Source: Diploptera punctata (taxonomy: Eukaryota > Arthropoda > Insecta > Blattodea > Blaberidae). Taken from it: a stretch of DNA of 64,000 bases. This document shows, in pieces, positions 60,716 to 64,000 of the stretch. The notes beneath the pieces were generated by a model that ran no database searches, was not told the origin of the DNA, and saw only the letters and a list, made by a program, of their open reading frames with translations. The position numbers were made by a program, and so were the translations under genes. The stretch lies in NCBI GenBank assembly GCA_030220185.1, contig JASPKZ010001598.1, positions 405,001 to 469,000 on the forward strand, in the 5' to 3' direction. Position 1 is the stretch's first letter; each line of letters starts with the position of its first letter.

Positions 60716-61575
60716 AGGAACGACCTGGTTATAGGGATTAATTTTGAACACGAAGAAAACAAAATATTTATCAATTGGTGACCCAGAACAAAATGTAATT
60801 TTGGAGACTGGAGAAGCAGTGAAATCTTGTAGTGACATCACATATTTAGGAATTAAAATAAATAAAAATTGAAGTTACGAAGAGAAAATAAGAAATACAA
60901 ATAATAAAGGAAAATTTGCAATTGATTGCCTCAATTGAATATTGGGGATAAAAATATAAGTAATAAAAATAAAATTAATATATATCATACAATTGTTAAG
61001 ACAATAATTAATTATGGAGCAGAACTTTGACCATTAAAAAAAACAAATGAGTATCTTTTGGCAACGGTAATGGATTTTATACGAAGGGCAGCAAGAATTT
61101 GAAGAAGAGAAAAAAACTAGGAACTCAGTTATAAGGAAGAAAACGAAGACTGAAGACACTATTTTAGATTATATTAAAACTTGGCAATTAAGATGATACG
61201 GGCATGTCCAGCGAATGGAAGAGGATCGGTTAACAAAACGTACGATGGAAATGGATTTCTTGAGGAGAGCAGCAAGATGTTACAAAATTATAAAAATAAA
61301 TAAATTCATACGAGAAAAATTAATATTGAATAGTCAATAGTATATTATATAAGCAATTAAATTGGTATGCGCATGTACGACGAATGCAAGAACAAAGGTT
61401 ACCCAAAAAATATTGGAATGTTGTCCACCTGGTAGAAGAAAGAAAGGAAGACACCGAAACTCATATATACAAGAAATAAAAACTGGAATTAGAACAAGAG
61501 AGGTGGAGGTCATGGAGTGGATGGATAGGGAGGAGAGGACAAGGAAAATAAAACATTAGGCACAAAAAAATGTGT
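60716..61575 (+). pseudogene. LINE-3 copy, 3' part
   Basis: Broken frames read NTKKTKYLSIG, CSDITYLGIKINKN, NNKGKFAIDCLN, an ELW-like strand, TLDYIKTWQLR, then a second segment LNWYAHVRRMQEQRLPKKYWNVVHLVEERKEDT/ CCPPGRRKKGRHRNSYIQEIKTGIRTREVEVMEWMDREERTRKIKH. The presence of two HVxRM-type segments (about 61200 and 61370) suggests two fragments joined. Confidence 0.72.
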
Positions 61576-61587
61576 AAATATCAAAAA

Positions 61588-61620
61588 TGTGTGTGTGTGT
61601 GTGTGTGGTGTGTGTGTGAG
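61588..61620. repeat. GT microsatellite
   Basis: A GT run interrupted once, directly after the LINE-3 end. Confidence 0.95.
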
Positions 61621-62290
61621 TATGATATTTCCTGCTATATAATTATTGAACTTATATAAATATAAATTAAACAATGAAACCTTTTTAGATTTAGATTTAA
61701 AATATTTTGAATTTCCTGCGAGAAACAACTCACACTCAACATGAAATAACGACTGCCATCTGTTGCACTAAATATGAAACAGTCCTACGAATTAGTGAAA
61801 CTGTCAGCCACCAGATGTCAACGGAATACAGGATCTATTTCTAATTGAACAAATATCTACATGTTCCCTCATTTAAGCGATATTATTTTATTTATCCATT
61901 GTTTATACAATAGATATAAAACATCCATAAAAAACCATCTACTGTCAAATAGTTCCTTTTTTTTAATGTAATTCTCCATCATTGTTGGTACAATCCAAGA
62001 AACTCTGTAATACAAAACAGTTCATTCTACGTAAATATATTTTTAAGTGCATCACATTTTTGCTTGTATTCAATAAAAATTATACATCTAACAAAAAAAA
62101 TAAAAATAAAACATCCATGAATATTCCGTTAGTGCTTCGCTATCCATACGAATCCATTGGATCGCGTAATCTACTTTTAAACAAATAAAGAAAAAAACAC
62201 TTTTGCTACTAAGCTATTATCTGATTTCGTAGTAATATTTAGAAAGAAGAGAACATTTTCGTTTGAATTGTTTTTAATATTAACTCCTCT
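61621..62290. other. No supported gene
   Basis: AT-rich DNA with several short chance frames. Confidence 0.4.
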
Positions 62291-62300
62291 ACTTCTAAAT

Positions 62301-62599
62301 GGTCCACCGCTGTGGTCTCGAGGTAGCGTGCTGCCTTGTCACGCAGCGGGCCCGGGTTCGATTTCCGGTCGGGACATACTCCTGGGAGAGGTATTTTCAG
62401 GGGTTTTCCTCACCTGTAAGACAAATGTCAGGAAGCTTAGGTCCCCGAAAATCATCCGGCCATCATCATCCTTCACCGGTGTGGAAAGCAACGGGAAGCT
62501 ACCACACGTATAATTCCCTAGAAAAGCGGCAAAGCATAGCATGAAAATGCTATGATTGCAGTGAAATGCCTGCCCTCGGGCAGAATTACTATGGATTGA
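62301..62599 (+). repeat. SINE-A with 9-bp duplication
   Basis: CTTCTAAAT occurs at 62292-62300 and 62600-62608. The 299-bp element has head, body and CTCGGGCAGAATTACTATGGATTGA end. Internal CATCATC repeats are shorter than in other copies. Confidence 0.95.
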
Positions 62600-62714
62600 C
62601 TTCTAAATGAGAAAAATTAAAATATTTGTGCGTGTTAATACGTTAGTTTTACCTAAAGCAGCTATAAACACAATCGAGAGAAATTTTGAAGAAGTGGTCG
62701 AATTTAAATACCTT

Positions 62715-62971
62715 ACTTACTTACTTACTCACTGGCACTATCGAACCCGTAGGTTCATGACCGCGCGGACATGAGCTTTCCATACATCCCTATCCGCAGC
62801 CAATGCTTTCCAATCATTCCCTGTATAATCTACTTCCCTCAAATCATAGTTAATGTTGTTCTCCCACCTCATTCTTGGTCTACCAACTGGGCGTTTTCCT
62901 TCTGGCTTTCCTACAAGAAGTTTCCATGCACGTCTTTCATTCCCCATATGCGCAACATGTCCTGCCCATCG
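62715..62971 (-). pseudogene. LINE-1 3' end inserted in another LINE-1
   Basis: ATACCTT occurs at 62708-62714 and 62972-62978. The insert has the reversed LINE-1 terminus (ACTTACTTACTCACTGG, CGAACCCGTAGGTTCATG) and stops after the MGNERRAW codons, a 257-bp 5'-truncated copy. Confidence 0.93.
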
Positions 62972-63002
62972 ATACCTTGGAACAATAATTAAAAATAGGA
63001 AT

Positions 63003-63074
63003 TTTATTTATTTATTTATTTATTTATTTTACCAGATGGAGCTAAGAACGTAATGTCTTCTCTCCCACTTCACC
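63003..63074 (-). repeat. 72-bp LINE-4 3' end insertion
   Basis: AGGAAT occurs at 62997-63002 and 63075-63080. The insert is a TTTA run followed by ACCAGATGGAGCTAAGAACG...TCCCACTTCACC, that is, only the tail and the terminal hairpin of LINE-4. Confidence 0.88.
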
Positions 63075-63330
63075 AGGAATGAGGTGCAGAAAGAAATTAG
63101 ACATAAGACCTGATTCTGGAAATGCAAGCTGTTATGTAGCCTATTACAGGGACTCTTGTCCCAACTTCTCTAAAATCTATATTAAACTGAAAATATAGGC
63201 CTAAAAATTGTTATTCTCTAGATATATTAGGTGGATGCGAAAAATGGACTCTTAATTTAAGGGAGAAGAAAAGTATACCAGTATTTGAGAATAAAGTATT
63301 TAGATTAAAACATTAGAATATTTTAAGTAT

Positions 63331-64000
63331 TTGGGATCAACAATTCAAAAAGATGGATCTTCTGAATTAAACATCGAAAAAATAATAATTTCTAGCTCAG
63401 AAGATGGTATTCAAAAATCACTCTTTCAATTGTACAGAATTATAATTAGAAAATATCAATAAGTAAAATGAAAATCTTAGCTTTTAAAGGATCGGATACC
63501 GCGAGAGCTAAAATAATTCTGGAGGGGAAACCCATTGAACAAGTGAACTATTTTAAATACCTGGGTTATGAAATTTCCTATTTTAAAAATGAAGATCTGT
63601 TTAACAAACTTCTTCTTCTTCTTCTTCCGAATGCAGTATTGGGTGATTATGCCCGTTCTGCGACTACAAAAACTGATCTTTCCATCGGTTGAAGGGTCTT
63701 CCGAGGTCTCTTTTGCCTTTAGGATTGAGGTGGTAAATCATCTTTGGTAAACGGGAATTTGACATTCTCTGGACGTGTTGGAACCATTTAATCTGATAAT
63801 TTTGTATAGGCCTATGTTCAGTAAACTTAATAAATTTAATCATGTATGTGGCACAATTAAAAGAATATTTAAAAACACAAGAATGGAAACAAAACTAAAA
63901 TTTTATAAAGCACTGGCAGTCCCCTTACCATTGTATGGTAGTGAATTTTGGGTTTTAACTAAAAAAGAAGAGAAGATCATGAAGCAGCTGAAATGAGATT
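63331..64000 (+). pseudogene. LINE-2 copy, interrupted, running off the window
   Basis: The better-preserved part from about 63395 reads SSEDGIQKSLFQL, ISISKMKILAFKGSDTARAKIILEGKPIEQVNYFKYLGYEISYFKNEDLFNK, then after an insertion (63612-63822) continues LNKFNHVCGTIKRIFKNTRMETKLKFYKALAVPLPLYGSEFWVLTKKEEK. It is very close to the 25792 copy. The first bases (63313-63365) resemble a LINE-3 FKYLGSTIQKDG stretch. Confidence 0.88.
63612..63822 (-). pseudogene. Short LINE insertion in LINE-2, reversed
   Basis: AAACTT occurs at 63606-63611 and 63823-63828. The insert begins with a CTTCTTCTTCTT tail, and its minus strand reads IKWFQHVQRMSNSRLPKMIYHLNPKGKRDLGRPFNRWKDQF-like codons, a LINE polymerase tail with AAG repeats at its 3' end. 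Confidence 0.9.

Larger units (their letters stand above)
62640..63330 (+). pseudogene. LINE-1 copy split by two later insertions
   Basis: FEEVVEFKYL (to 62714), GTIIKNR (to 63002) and NEVQKEIRHKT onward (63075 to about 63312) are consecutive pieces of one LINE-1 reading direction. A reversed LINE-1 (62715-62971) and a 72-bp LINE-4 end (63003-63074) interrupt it. Frames downstream are broken. Confidence 0.87.

Overview
The window looks like a stretch of insect nuclear genome that is swollen with transposable elements. Single copies of many repeat families lie nested inside one another, long AT, AAT and ATG microsatellites are common, and the only convincing host gene has kilobase-scale introns. 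A cockroach- or termite-like (polyneopteran) genome is plausible, but that is an inference. No bacterial features (operons, Shine-Dalgarno sites, CRISPR arrays) were seen, and most open frames are chance or transposon-derived.

The host gene is an NK2-class homeobox gene of the tinman/Nkx2-5 type on the + strand, from 21071 to 41682. Three exons splice in phase: 21071-21662, 36507-36604 and 41254-41682. They give a 372-residue protein with a TN domain, an NK2 homeodomain carrying Tyr54, an NK2-specific domain and an LRTW C-terminus. Intron 1 (14.8 kb) and intron 2 (4.6 kb) are almost wholly filled with repeats.

Region by region. 1-4.9 kb: tRNA-derived SINEs and LINE tails. 4950-7199: a DNA transposon with terminal inverted repeats and a broken transposase that looks CACTA/Mirage/Chapaev-like. 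7.2-9.2 kb: a cluster of tRNA-derived SINEs. 9.2-19.3 kb: LINE pieces, a hAT-type element with an 8-bp target duplication, triplet repeats, Penelope-like fragments and an internally deleted LINE. 19.7-21.07 kb: presumed upstream/5' region of the homeobox gene. Intron 1: a Penelope-like endonuclease, a nearly open LINE reverse transcriptase, a roughly 700-bp repeat repeatedly flanked by TCA, a composite repeat with a tRNA-Tyr-like module, foldback sequences and a degenerate telomere-like GGTTAG tract. Intron 2: LINE-in-LINE nesting, a deletion derivative of the CMC-like transposon and a mariner remnant. 41.7-64 kb: more LINEs and SINEs, a second CMC-like deletion derivative, a pogo/Tigger remnant and a perfect 108-bp-arm palindrome.

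For this report the repeat families are named locally. SINE-A and SINE-B share a tRNA-like head but have different tails. SINE-C is the short tRNA-like repeat with a TTATTTTTCTT tail. SINE-D and SINE-E are two other tRNA-derived families. LINE-1 has a GTAA-type tail, LINE-2 an AAG- or GAT-type tail, LINE-3 is a related C-terminal type, and LINE-4 is CR1/jockey-like with an AAAT tail. Repeats F, G and H have no recognised class. Many insertions show target-site duplications that can be read directly, so the relative order of insertion can be reconstructed.
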